This document shows, in pieces, positions 55,351 to 63,886 of a stretch of DNA of 64,000 bases. Origin of the DNA: Microbispora sp. ZYX-F-249 (GTDB lineage: Bacteria; Actinomycetota; Actinomycetes; Streptosporangiales; Streptosporangiaceae). The DNA is taken from the NCBI RefSeq assembly GCF_039649665.1, contig NZ_JBDJAW010000001.1, positions 62,001 to 126,000 of the forward strand, given 5' to 3'. Positions within the stretch are counted from its first letter, which is position 1. Each line of letters begins with the position of its first letter. Under the pieces are notes generated by a model. The model was not told the DNA's origin and did not search any database. It saw only the letters and a list, made by a program, of their open reading frames with translations. The translations under genes and the position numbers were made by a program.

Positions 55351-56111
55351 GCTCGACCTCGGAGTCGGGGGTAGTTGGGTGGCCAGTCGTGGCTGTAGCC
55401 GTTGCGTCCGATGTAGGGGGCGGTCAGGACGGCGTGCAGGACGAGAAAGTCGTCGAGGCGATCGCGGTCCGTGGCACCGAGGCGGGTGTCGTGGTGACCT
55501 GCGGCCTCGTTGTAGGCGTCCAGAGCCGCGTCGATGGCCTGATCCGAGAGCGGTCCGTACGTCAGGAGCAGCGTGGCGATCAGCTTCGCGAGGTCGTAGG
55601 CCATCGGCGCCAGTGTGAGGTCGTCGGTGTCGACGGTGAAGACAGCCCCGGCATCGGTGATGAGGAAGTTCCGGGGATTGCTGTCCTTGTAGAAGGCCGT
55701 GGGGCCCTCTGCCGTGCTTTCCAGCAACGCCTGCATCGCGTGCAGAGCAGCCTTGTTGGGTAAGTAACCCTGCTCCAGCCGGTGCTGGAGGGCGGCCTTG
55801 CGGGGGCCGAGGTAGTCGGCGAAGGCGGTGCCGTCCTGGAATCGGTGCGGCGTGGCCAAGTCGGCAGCTCGCAGGTCGCTCGCCCAGGCGGAGCCATGCG
55901 CATGGCCCAGTAGCGCCGCCAGCGCGAGCAAATCCTTCCGCTGGACTGGGCGTCCTTCGACCCGCTGGTAGGTCAGGCTGGTCGGCCCGATCACCACGAA
56001 CGCCGGCAGTCGCAAGGGGCAGGCATGTTCCCTGATCCACGAGTGATGACGAACAGCGGCGGAGACCTGGCCGGGAGTCTCATAGAACTTGGTGAAGTCG
56101 CCGCTCGTCAT
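55347..56111 (-). CDS. Aminoglycoside-phosphotransferase-fold kinase 2
   Basis: The 254-residue kinase-like protein overlaps both neighbours by 4 bp. The catalytic loop reads FYKDSNPRNFLI, so the usual His before Asp is Lys, with Asp and Asn kept; the metal Asp follows in TVDTDDLTLAP. The N-terminal lobe is short, and the nucleotide-binding Lys is not obvious. It may be a fast-diverged kinase with an unusual substrate or a weakly active one. Confidence 0.7.
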   Translation of the reverse strand: MTSGDFTKFYETPGQVSAAVRHHSWIREHACPLRLPAFVVIGPTSLTYQRVEGRPVQRKDLLALAALLGHAHGSAWASDLRAADLATPHRFQDGTAFADYLGPRKAALQHRLEQGYLPNKAALHAMQALLESTAEGPTAFYKDSNPRNFLITDAGAVFTVDTDDLTLAPMAYDLAKLIATLLLTYGPLSDQAIDAALDAYNEAAGHHDTRLGATDRDRLDDFLVLHAVLTAPYIGRNGYSHDWPPNYPRLRGRA

Positions 56112-56953
56112 GATCGGCCCTCCCTGGGCTGGGCCACGACGAACGTGATGACGGACCGGGTGGTGAGCGGCCGGTCCGGCACGAACTCGTGAAGCACGGC
56201 TGCCAGTGCTCCCGAATTCCCGTACAGGCCCGGGGCTAGGCCGTACTTCGGGTTGGTCGCCACGTACTCAGCGATGTGGTCGTGGCCGTCGAAGGTGAAG
56301 ATGTGCTCCTCGTTTTCGGTGGTCACCACGTCGAGCGACGTCGCTGCCAGCTCGGCGAGATTGCCGCTGTGCGCCGAGACGTACAGGCTCTCGTGCCGCT
56401 CGGCGTGAGGATCGAGGCCCGCCGTGGCGACCAGCTGGTCCAGCTCCCGGTAGCTGTCGAGGCTCTTGGTGACCAGCACTGCCAGCGCTCCGGGGGCGAG
56501 GACGCGGTCGATCTCCGCGACGACCGTCTCCGGGCGAGGAGAGTGGTACAGGCAGAACGCGGCCACCGCCAGGTCGCACGACCCGGCGGGCAGGGGCAGC
56601 CGATGGAAGTCTCCTTGAAGGAAGCTCACCTGCACGCCCGGCAGATGGCGGGTCCGCTCACGGGCCTGGTCGATCAGGGCTGGAGCCGCGTCGAGACCGA
56701 CGACACGCCGCGGGCACAGCAGACTGGCGAGCGCCACGCTGCTCGTACCGCGACCGCAGCCGATGTCCAGGACCACACCGAGACGGTCGGCTCGCGCGTG
56801 ATGGGATCGCACCAGCTCGACGATCCTGTCCGGAACGGGCCGGCCGGAGGTCTTGGCCCGCATCAGAGCGTTTGACCGGCCGGCGAGACGGGAGGCGTGG
56901 CCGTACAGGTCCGCCTGCCGGGCGGGGTCGAGAAACGGATTGGCACCGCTCAT
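56108..56953 (-). CDS. Class I SAM-dependent methyltransferase
   Basis: The 281-residue enzyme from ATG 56953 has GGAGGG upstream. The SAM motif I is VVLDIGCGRGTSS (about 60); motif II is VVGLDAAPALIDQARER and the post-motif region FHRLPLPAGSCDLAVAAFCLYHS. The C-terminal domain is of the UbiE/Methyltransf_11 kind for small molecules. The methyl acceptor (O, N or C) is unknown. It is coupled to kinase 2 by an ATGA overlap. Confidence 0.87.
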   Translation of the reverse strand: MSGANPFLDPARQADLYGHASRLAGRSNALMRAKTSGRPVPDRIVELVRSHHARADRLGVVLDIGCGRGTSSVALASLLCPRRVVGLDAAPALIDQARERTRHLPGVQVSFLQGDFHRLPLPAGSCDLAVAAFCLYHSPRPETVVAEIDRVLAPGALAVLVTKSLDSYRELDQLVATAGLDPHAERHESLYVSAHSGNLAELAATSLDVVTTENEEHIFTFDGHDHIAEYVATNPKYGLAPGLYGNSGALAAVLHEFVPDRPLTTRSVITFVVAQPREGRS

Positions 56954-56984
56954 ACCGCGCCCTCCCTTCGCGGGCGCGGACGGC

Positions 56985-57497
56985 TCAGCGGTGCTCGGCG
57001 GCCACCTTGCGCAGCCAACGGCGCGTCTGGCGCCGATTGGCCAGCAGAATCACGTCGGCCCGGCCGGAGGCGAACTCCTCGATCTTCGCCATGACGCGGG
57101 GGCGCATCCTGCGGCGGTACGTCGCCACGTACTTGATCACACCCCAGTGGATGCGGTTGTGCACCCCGTTGCCCTTGTGCCCGGCCCCGTGCCTCAGCTG
57201 CCGGGAGAAGATCCCCCACAACGCGGCGGCCGTGGACACGTCCATCAGGACCACGGTGTCGCAGGCTTCCAGCCGGATTCGCAGCGTCGAGTTGTAGTTG
57301 CCGTCGATCACCCATCGCGGCTGTGCGACCAGCTCCCGCTGCAGCTCGGCGAACTTCTCCATGGGCAGCTCGTTCCACTCGTCGTCGTAGAACGCGGCGT
57401 CCAGGTGCGTCACCGGTGCGTCGAGGATCTTCCCCAGCGCTCGGGCCAGGTAGGACTTGCCGCTGCCTCCGCAGCCGACGATGGCTACCTTCTTCAC
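56985..57497 (-). CDS. Small P-loop kinase, topology-modulation/adenylate-kinase-like
   Basis: The 170-residue protein starts at GTG 57497. It has the P-loop VGCGGSGKSYLAR at the N-terminus, then HLDAAFYDDEWN, WVIDGNYNSTL and the RADVILLANRRQTRRWL end. This matches small nucleotide-kinase-like proteins (FlaR/AAA_17 group), which often phosphorylate nucleotides or sugars. In context it could phosphorylate a modified nucleoside monophosphate. A 96-bp gap separates it from the upstream glycosyltransferase gene, the largest break in the 53-64 kb section. Confidence 0.8.
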   Translation of the reverse strand: MKKVAIVGCGGSGKSYLARALGKILDAPVTHLDAAFYDDEWNELPMEKFAELQRELVAQPRWVIDGNYNSTLRIRLEACDTVVLMDVSTAAALWGIFSRQLRHGAGHKGNGVHNRIHWGVIKYVATYRRRMRPRVMAKIEEFASGRADVILLANRRQTRRWLRKVAAEHR

Positions 57498-57593
57498 AGT
57501 GCTCCAGCCTAGAGTCGCTCGGACGCCCGGGTGGGCGCGCCGCCGGGACACGTTCGGTGGATCCAAGCGCGGGGGCCTGGCGGATCTGTGGCA

Positions 57594-58646
57594 TCAGGCC
57601 ACTCCTCGTGCGGCCACGTCGGGACTCGTGATCGTGTTCAGCACGGTCTCCAGGACGTCGACCTGCCTGCTCAGGCGGAAGAGGTCCAGGCGGTCCAGAC
57701 ACGCCGCGATCAGGTCCACGTGCTGCTGGCTGCCGGAAATCCGCTGGAGAAAGCCGAGGCGCTCGATCACCTCGCGGCCGGAGGACACGATCAACTCGGC
57801 CGGCACGAACTGGTCGACGTGGCGGATGTCGGCCGGAGCGAGCGGCAGGCAGCCGGCGAGCACCGCCTCGAAGATCCGCTGCGTCATCTGCCCGACCGCG
57901 GCGTACCGCTCCGGCAGCATGAGGATGGTCGCCAGGGACCTGCTGTACAGCTCGTGGGCTTGCTCGAAGGGGACCCGTCCGAGGAAGCGGACATGCGGCC
58001 AGCGATCGGTCCGGGTCCACTTGCCACCGACCAGGTGTGCGACGCGGGCGGCGGCGGGGGCGAAGTAGCGGTCGAAATGCGCGTCGCGGTCGTACTGGTT
58101 GCCCACGTAACCGAGCGCGAGATCTCGAGGTGTCGCGGCGAGCGCGATCGGATCCGCGCGGTCCAGGAGCCGGTCGTCGACCGGGAAGAGCAGGCGGTGG
58201 GCGCCCGCTGAGGGTTCGAGGGCCGCTTCGCACACGGCGGTCCGTAGAGTGCCGCGCCACACACCCTCAGGCCGCAGCTTGCGGTCCTTGTCCCAGATCA
58301 CGGTCGGCATACCGCGTCGTGCGGTGTAGTGCGTGAGAAGTTCGGCCTGGCGGTGCAGGTCACATGTGTGGCCCTCGGTACCGCACGCGGTTGTGTTGCG
58401 CCCGGTGATCGCCCAGCGCCATTCCAGGAACAGGACGTCGATCGCCGGAACCCCGGTATCGAAGACGTAGGCGCCGCCGAGGTCGTCGCCGGCTTCCATC
58501 AGGTCGCGGTTGGCCTGGAGGAAGACGATCTCGTGCCCGCGGGCGAGGAGGGCGTCGATGAAGGGGCGGCGGTGGCTGCGGCCCCCGTCCGGAGTGTCGG
58601 TGATCCCGTTGCCCAGGAAGCCCCAAAAGCTGTACCCGATCTTCAT
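57594..58646 (-). CDS. Glycosyltransferase, CgeB-like C-terminal domain
   Basis: The 350-residue protein from ATG 58646 (ATGA overlap) begins MKIGYSFWGFLGNGI. The C-terminal half has the GT-B pattern: LGYVGNQYDRD, VRFLGRVPFEQAHELYSRSLATILML, RIFEAVLAGCLPLAPADIRHVDQFVP, which resembles CgeB and group 1 transferases. It would add a sugar from a nucleotide donor to the pathway intermediate. Donor and acceptor are unknown. Confidence 0.75.
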   Translation of the reverse strand: MKIGYSFWGFLGNGITDTPDGGRSHRRPFIDALLARGHEIVFLQANRDLMEAGDDLGGAYVFDTGVPAIDVLFLEWRWAITGRNTTACGTEGHTCDLHRQAELLTHYTARRGMPTVIWDKDRKLRPEGVWRGTLRTAVCEAALEPSAGAHRLLFPVDDRLLDRADPIALAATPRDLALGYVGNQYDRDAHFDRYFAPAAARVAHLVGGKWTRTDRWPHVRFLGRVPFEQAHELYSRSLATILMLPERYAAVGQMTQRIFEAVLAGCLPLAPADIRHVDQFVPAELIVSSGREVIERLGFLQRISGSQQHVDLIAACLDRLDLFRLSRQVDVLETVLNTITSPDVAARGVA

Positions 58647-60361
58647 TTGGTGATCCACCGGCCTTCCAGCAGCAGGGCGTCCAGGCCGGACTCGGCCAGG
58701 CAGTCCAGGGCCATGGCCGGTGTCCCGCAGATCGGCTTGCCCTTGATGTTGAGCGAGGTGTTGATCAGCACCGGGACCCCGGTGCGGCGTGCGAAGGCCG
58801 TCAGAACCGCGTGCATGAACGGGTTCTGCGATTTCGTGACGGTCTGGAGGCGGGAGGTGCCGTTGGCGTGCACGATGGCCGGTACCTTTTCGCGCGCCGC
58901 GGCTGTCACGCCGGAGGCCATCGACATGTAGGGCGCTTCCTGGCCCAGGGTGAAGAACTCCTCAGCACGCTCGGCCAGGACCATCGGGGCGAAGGGCCGG
59001 AACGGCTCCCGGTACTTCACGGTGGCGTTCAGCCGCTCCACTACCCCTGGCTCCAGGGGAGAAGCGAGGATCGAGCGGTTGCCCAAGGCACGCGGACCGG
59101 CCTCCACCCGACCTCGGAACAAGCCCACGATCATCCCGTCGGCGAGCTGGTCGGCGAGGAACTCGGCGGGTTCGATGCCCATGGTCTTCTGCCGAAGTCG
59201 CGGCCAGGCGGTCAGATCGAGGTCCTGGTCCTGGAACGACGGACCCAGGTAGCAGGATCGGGCCACGCCGGCCACGAGCCGCCGGCTGCCGCTGTCACAG
59301 TGCACAGCGACGGCGGCACCGATCGCGGTGCCGGCGTCACCGGGGGCGGGCGGGACAAACACCTGATCGAAGACGCCGGCCTCGATGATCCGGCCGATGC
59401 TCACGCAGTTGGTGGCGACTCCGCCACCGACACACAGGCGACGGGATCCGGTGAGCGTCCGCGCCCGGCGGGCCAGATGCAGCATGACCTGATCGGTGCG
59501 CTCCTGGAGCGCCGCGGCTAGATCTCGGTGGACGTCCGCGAGCGGTTCGTCCGGGTGACGCTGAGGGCATGTCTCGCTGATGAAGCGACGAGAGGTCCTC
59601 GGATACCCGGAGTTCAGGGTGCGAGGGGGGAAATAGGCGGGGTCGACGGAGAAGCCGGTCGGGGTGGTGCGGACAGCCCGGGCGAACAGGTGACGGAACC
59701 GCTTGGGGTCGCCGAGGGCGGCGAGGGCCATCACGGTGCCCTCCTCGTCGCCGCGGCGCCAGCCCAGGTGCTCGGTGACCGCGCCGTACACGTACCCGAG
59801 CGAAGCCGGGTCGTGGACTGCCTCCACGATGCGGGTGCGGGGGCGCAGCGTGTCGTGACCGTGCGCGATGGTGGTGGTCTGCCGTTCGCCGAGACTGTCG
59901 ACGACGAGCACCGCCGCCTCGTTCCACCCGGACGCTGCGAAGGCAGCCAGCTGGTGGGCTCGATGGTGCGGGACAGACACCACACGGGCTGAAGGGAACA
60001 GCTGCCCAAGGGTGCGAACACGCTGCTGGGTGCGCAGCGCCACCTTGGCGAAGCCCCTGGCCCGAGCCAGCGCCCGATCACGCGTGATCGCCGACAGAGC
60101 CAGGCGCAGGGCGGCCGGGGACTCGAGGAGATACCGGGCGGGCTGGAAGTTGTACGCGACAGCCTCCACGTCACCGGCGGTGAGTCCTGCTTCTCCCAGC
60201 AGCCACTCGACCGCGAGGCGGGGGTAGTCCTTGGTGTGTTTGCGCTGGGACAGGCGCTCCTCCTCCACGAAGCCGATCAGCTCCCCGTCGACCAGCAGCG
60301 CGGCGGCGGAGTCATGGGTGTAGGAGCATAGGCCGAGGATGACAGAGGGAATTCGGTCCAT
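58643..60361 (-). CDS. O-carbamoyltransferase (NodU/CmcH/TobZ family)
   Basis: This 572-residue enzyme has GAGGTGA eight bases before ATG 60361; GTG 60373, giving a GTGA overlap, is the alternative. The N-terminal Kae1-like domain shows YTHDSAAALL, metal-binding VPHHRAHQLAAF (H132, H133, H136), and GGGVATNCV; the C-terminal YrdC-like domain has GRVEAGPRALGNRSIL, EPFRPFAPMV and VLINTSLNIKGKPI. Relatives transfer carbamoyl from carbamoyl phosphate to a hydroxyl group in antibiotics (cephamycin, tobramycin, novobiocin) or Nod factors. It strongly suggests a small-molecule product. Confidence 0.93.
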   Translation of the reverse strand: MDRIPSVILGLCSYTHDSAAALLVDGELIGFVEEERLSQRKHTKDYPRLAVEWLLGEAGLTAGDVEAVAYNFQPARYLLESPAALRLALSAITRDRALARARGFAKVALRTQQRVRTLGQLFPSARVVSVPHHRAHQLAAFAASGWNEAAVLVVDSLGERQTTTIAHGHDTLRPRTRIVEAVHDPASLGYVYGAVTEHLGWRRGDEEGTVMALAALGDPKRFRHLFARAVRTTPTGFSVDPAYFPPRTLNSGYPRTSRRFISETCPQRHPDEPLADVHRDLAAALQERTDQVMLHLARRARTLTGSRRLCVGGGVATNCVSIGRIIEAGVFDQVFVPPAPGDAGTAIGAAVAVHCDSGSRRLVAGVARSCYLGPSFQDQDLDLTAWPRLRQKTMGIEPAEFLADQLADGMIVGLFRGRVEAGPRALGNRSILASPLEPGVVERLNATVKYREPFRPFAPMVLAERAEEFFTLGQEAPYMSMASGVTAAAREKVPAIVHANGTSRLQTVTKSQNPFMHAVLTAFARRTGVPVLINTSLNIKGKPICGTPAMALDCLAESGLDALLLEGRWITK

Positions 60362-60369
60362 GTCGTGCG

Positions 60370-61326
60370 TCACCTCACCCCTGCCGTTGCGGGGGTGGTC
60401 GAGGTCCTGGCGCGCCGGTTCAACTCGCCGTACCACCCGGTCAGCGCCTGGCCGAGTGGCCCGTCGACCCCTTCGGCCACGAGCCACGCCTGATCGCGCA
60501 GGCCGTCCTTCCACAGCCGGTAGCTGCGCAGGATCTCGGCCATGCCGTCCCATCCCGGATGCCCTGTCACCGCTCCGGCTCGGACCTGGTCGAGAAGCGT
60601 GTCGAAGCCCTCCCACTCGGTGGTGAGGTCCGGCATGATCGCGCTCGCGGTGAGAGAGGCGAGGTGCTCGGCCTGGTCGAGGTGGCGCTCGTAGATGTGC
60701 AGGGACCCCACGTAGTGGTGGAAGTCGCCCAGCTCGGCGCCGAGCCAACCGGCGACCAGCTCGTGCAGGACCGTGTAGAAGAACAGGTCGTACGGCATGC
60801 CGATCCACACGTCCTGGCCGCGCATGGTGGTCGACATGTGCAGGCGGCCGGCGCGTAGGTGGAAGGCGAAACCGAGCGTGCAGGGCACGTCCTTGTGCCC
60901 AGCGGCATCCCGAGCCGGGTCATACAGTTGGATCAGGGCTCGGCGGGAGTCGGGGTCTTCCGTGAGGATCTCAAGGACGCGGTGCAACTGGTCCACGACG
61001 CCTGCCCAGTTCCGCATGCGTGGGCCGTAGGCGCCGCGAAGAACACCGTCATCGGCGTACTGCCGTAGCTGCGCGTTGTAGTCGAAGATCCACGGGTCGT
61101 CCGAGCCGGAGAGGTGCCAGACGGTCTCCGCGACCGCGAACGCGGGGTTCAGGATCCGGGCCGGCGGCGCGTACAGCAGTCGGGCTCGGGGCCGGGTCAG
61201 CCGCATGTGGACATCGAGGACCTCACGGGTCCCCATGCCGCGAGGCGCGACCTTCTCGCCGTCTTTCGCCAGGGTGACCGCCCCGGCGAAGAGTTCGGCG
61301 ACGCTGTCGCCGATCAGGTGTGTCAT
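60370..61326 (-). CDS. Thymidylate-synthase homologue with cytosine-type Asp: probable (d)CMP hydroxymethylase
   Basis: The 318-residue protein has the thymidylate-synthase fold. The nucleophile is Cys149 (DVPCTLGF), phosphate-binding Arg128-Arg129 and Arg169 are present, as are Asp172 and the sugar-binding His210/Tyr212 (LHIYERH). The residue equal to E. coli Asn177 (in PFN), which reads the thymine/uracil ring, is Asp180 (PYD). The same change defines T4 dCMP hydroxymethylase and is associated with CMP hydroxymethylases such as MilA of mildiomycin synthesis. Cys-His is Cys-Thr and the following Arg-Ser is Arg-Gly. It probably makes 5-hydroxymethyl-(d)CMP rather than dTMP. It overlaps the GT-B gene by 4 bp. 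Confidence 0.85.
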   Translation of the reverse strand: MTHLIGDSVAELFAGAVTLAKDGEKVAPRGMGTREVLDVHMRLTRPRARLLYAPPARILNPAFAVAETVWHLSGSDDPWIFDYNAQLRQYADDGVLRGAYGPRMRNWAGVVDQLHRVLEILTEDPDSRRALIQLYDPARDAAGHKDVPCTLGFAFHLRAGRLHMSTTMRGQDVWIGMPYDLFFYTVLHELVAGWLGAELGDFHHYVGSLHIYERHLDQAEHLASLTASAIMPDLTTEWEGFDTLLDQVRAGAVTGHPGWDGMAEILRSYRLWKDGLRDQAWLVAEGVDGPLGQALTGWYGELNRRARTSTTPATAGVR

Positions 61327-63170
61327 CGGGCACGGGCTCCTTCGCCCCGCGACAGCGCGGAATCAGCGCCAGGGGCATCGTGGTGGATGGGGACCAGGCG
61401 CGTGGCAGCGTCGTCGGCGCGCCCGAGGATGAGGTGCGCGACGTCGGCGGCGCTGTCTCCGCGCCACCGGCACACCGCGTCCGGCGTCGTCTGGACGGCG
61501 GGCCGGTTGGGGCGGGCCAGCGACGAGAGGGCGTCGGCGATGTCGTCCGCGCTGATGCAGCGCCGGGCGAGGCCGTGCTCGGCCAGACCGAGCGTGCGCT
61601 CACCGGCCGCGCCGATTTCGAGGACCGGCACGTTCAGGAGGGCCGCTTCGATGCCACATGTCGAGTACGCACTCGCCAGGGCATCGGCACCGGCGAAGCA
61701 ACCGCGTGCTCCGACCCGCGGGTCGGTCACGGCCACGAGTGCTCCGTCATCCCGCCTGACCAGGGCGGAGAACGCGTCGGCGCTCTGCGCGGGGTGGGGG
61801 GCGATGACGAGGCCCCAGCCACCGTCGGCCCTACGTAGCCCGTCCAAGAGCAGGTCGGCCTGGGCCCTGAGACGATCAGGACCGAAGGGCTGGCAGGCCC
61901 ACACCACGATCCGGGTGGGCTCCCTTCCGGCGGCGGCATCGATGAGCTGTGCCAGGTACCGCTGCTGGGCCTCGCGGTCGCAACGGGCCAGGCTGTCGAA
62001 GCGAGGCTGGCCCAGGACGTGGACTTCGGCGTCGGGATGCCGCGTCCAGGCCCGTGCGAGGGGGGCGTCGCGTTCCCCCATGACGACGATGTGACGACTG
62101 TGGAGAGCCGGCCACGCGACCGACTCCGCTGTCCAAGCACCGTGCTGGACGTGCACCGTATTGATGCCGTGGCGCTCGGCCGCGTGCACAGCGAGCGCTC
62201 CCAGCGGGCTGGTGTCGTTGCTGACCAGCACGGCGTGCGGCCGGGCCACGGCGAGGACATCGTCCAACCACGCTTCCGCCTCCACGACGGATCGCCACGA
62301 CGGCTGGGTGCATCCCCCGCTCGTCTCCAACAGCACCGAGACGAGCCGGAGCAACCGACCCAGATGGACGCTGTGCTCCTTCACCTGAACGACTGCGCCG
62401 TCGTCCTGCCGCCGGAGCTCTTCCACGGCACCGCGGCGGCCGAAAAGGCCGGCGGGGGGCGAATACAGCCTCACCTCCTCGGCTCGAGGAGCCGGACTCC
62501 GCTCCGCCGCGTCGGTGGCGAGGTCGATCAGCAGACTCCTTCGCCCGTCGCGCGCGAGGACATCGAGCACGGGGAGCAACGTGGCCGCGTGACGGGACGA
62601 CCACGACAGCGCCACCACATCACTTCGGCGCACCTCGGACGCGGGCGGATGCGCAGCGGCCACGTGAACAGCGGGACGGGTAGGCGACTGTGCGGATCGC
62701 AACGGATTGTGGGAGACCGGGGCTCCCAGTACGAAGGCCACGCCGGACCAGGTGACGGTATAGGACCGGTACTCCCGCGAGCTGCTCGACCGCACGCCGA
62801 CGAGCCCCTCATACGGTGCGAGAGTTATCGCGCCGGGGGCCTTCTTGAACGGCTCCCAGGCACTGAGCGCCATCAGCTTGCGTACCAGCCGCTCCACCAG
62901 GCGCCGCACCGGCACGTGCTGCACGTACAGCCATCCCGCGCCGCCCGGCGTAGCGGCGAGATGCGCGCCGTACGTCTCAAGTGCCCCCATGATCCGATTG
63001 ACTTCCTCACGCACCTCGCCCGAATCGAGCGGCAGGGCCTCCAGGTCTCGCGTGGTGATCTGCTCCGCCCGCATCGTGGCGAGAGCGCCCTCTCCCACCA
63101 AGGCCCACGACGGCTGCCCCTCGAAACCGCTCCGGACAAGGCCGAGCGCGCTCTGCCCAACCGCCTTCAC
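61323..63170 (-). CDS. GT-B glycosyl/phospho-transferase, capsule-synthesis or CDP-glycerol-transferase-like
   Basis: The 615-residue protein has an N-terminal helical third of unknown role. A GT-B-like domain follows at about 180-570: VLVSNDTSPLGALAVHAAERHGI, VHVQHGAW, HVLGQPRFDSLA, VVWACQPFG, VIAPHPAQ and the donor-side segment YSTCGIEAALLNVPVLEIG. The HP-x-Q and EAALLN-P pattern occurs in CDP-glycerol/ribitol transferases, polysialyl- and Kdo-type transferases, and UDP-GlcNAc epimerases. A CMP-activated donor from the KdsB-like enzyme would suit such a fold. It is coupled to the HAD gene by an overlap. Confidence 0.65.
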   Translation of the reverse strand: MKAVGQSALGLVRSGFEGQPSWALVGEGALATMRAEQITTRDLEALPLDSGEVREEVNRIMGALETYGAHLAATPGGAGWLYVQHVPVRRLVERLVRKLMALSAWEPFKKAPGAITLAPYEGLVGVRSSSSREYRSYTVTWSGVAFVLGAPVSHNPLRSAQSPTRPAVHVAAAHPPASEVRRSDVVALSWSSRHAATLLPVLDVLARDGRRSLLIDLATDAAERSPAPRAEEVRLYSPPAGLFGRRGAVEELRRQDDGAVVQVKEHSVHLGRLLRLVSVLLETSGGCTQPSWRSVVEAEAWLDDVLAVARPHAVLVSNDTSPLGALAVHAAERHGINTVHVQHGAWTAESVAWPALHSRHIVVMGERDAPLARAWTRHPDAEVHVLGQPRFDSLARCDREAQQRYLAQLIDAAAGREPTRIVVWACQPFGPDRLRAQADLLLDGLRRADGGWGLVIAPHPAQSADAFSALVRRDDGALVAVTDPRVGARGCFAGADALASAYSTCGIEAALLNVPVLEIGAAGERTLGLAEHGLARRCISADDIADALSSLARPNRPAVQTTPDAVCRWRGDSAADVAHLILGRADDAATRLVPIHHDAPGADSALSRGEGARAR

Positions 63171-63886
63171 AACGAGCCGCCTTCAATGAGCGGGGTCTGT
63201 GCGGTGCTGATGCCGAGGAGGCGCAACAGGTCCTTGGGCGATTCGGCGACCACGGGGGACGGCCCGATCGGGCGGCCGTATCCCCAGCCCGCGTGGATGT
63301 AGGAGACGCCGGCGCGCCGCGCCGCCTCTTGGTCGACCCCCATGTCGCCCACGTACGTCACATCGGCCGGGTCGGTACCGAGGTCGACCAAGGCGAGCAG
63401 GATCGGGTCCGGTGCCGGCTTACCCCGCCCCTGCCCATCGGGCCCGCGCACGGTGGCGAACGGGCAGCCGAGCCGCTCAAGGAGGGGGTTTGTCCTGGAC
63501 AACGGCTTGGAGGTGACGACTCCGAGGGACCAGCCGGCAGCGGCGGCCGAGAGAAGGACGCCTGTGATGTCGTCGAACTCTCGGGCCAGATCGGACGCTG
63601 CCGCAGACGCCTCCCCGTACGTCCGGTGAATCTCCCCAGCGTTGGCCAGACCGAGACGTCCCATGATGTCGCCGAAGGGGCGGCCGAGGTGTTCCTGGTA
63701 CGCCTCGAAGGGCACGTCGAGGCCATGGGCTTCCTGGACCGCGTGCCACGCTCTCTCCATCACAGGACGCGTGTCGACGAGAACGCCGTCCAAATCGAAG
63801 AGGAGGCTACGCCGTACTAACGAACCGCAGTCGGCCTCGCTCCCCGACACGGTATACGAATCAGAGGGAAGTGATTCAGGAGGCAT
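63167..63886 (-). CDS. HAD-superfamily phosphatase (phosphoglycolate-phosphatase-like)
   Basis: The 239-residue version from ATG 63886 has GGAGACC eight bases upstream. Motif I is LLFDLDGVLVD (nucleophile Asp31, acid Asp33), motif II GVVTSKP, motif III Lys in GKPAPDP and motif IV YVGDMGVDQEAA, with a helical cap between. An in-frame ATG at 63997 would add 37 residues that read like protein, so the true start could lie there or beyond the window. It would dephosphorylate an intermediate. It is the first visible gene of the 48-64 kb operon. Confidence 0.85.
   Translation of the reverse strand: MPPESLPSDSYTVSGSEADCGSLVRRSLLFDLDGVLVDTRPVMERAWHAVQEAHGLDVPFEAYQEHLGRPFGDIMGRLGLANAGEIHRTYGEASAAASDLAREFDDITGVLLSAAAAGWSLGVVTSKPLSRTNPLLERLGCPFATVRGPDGQGRGKPAPDPILLALVDLGTDPADVTYVGDMGVDQEAARRAGVSYIHAGWGYGRPIGPSPVVAESPKDLLRLLGISTAQTPLIEGGSL

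Noticed and set aside
60370-61326. Housekeeping thymidylate synthase
   Set aside because: The base-recognition Asn is Asp, Cys-His is Cys-Thr, and the gene lies inside a biosynthetic operon.
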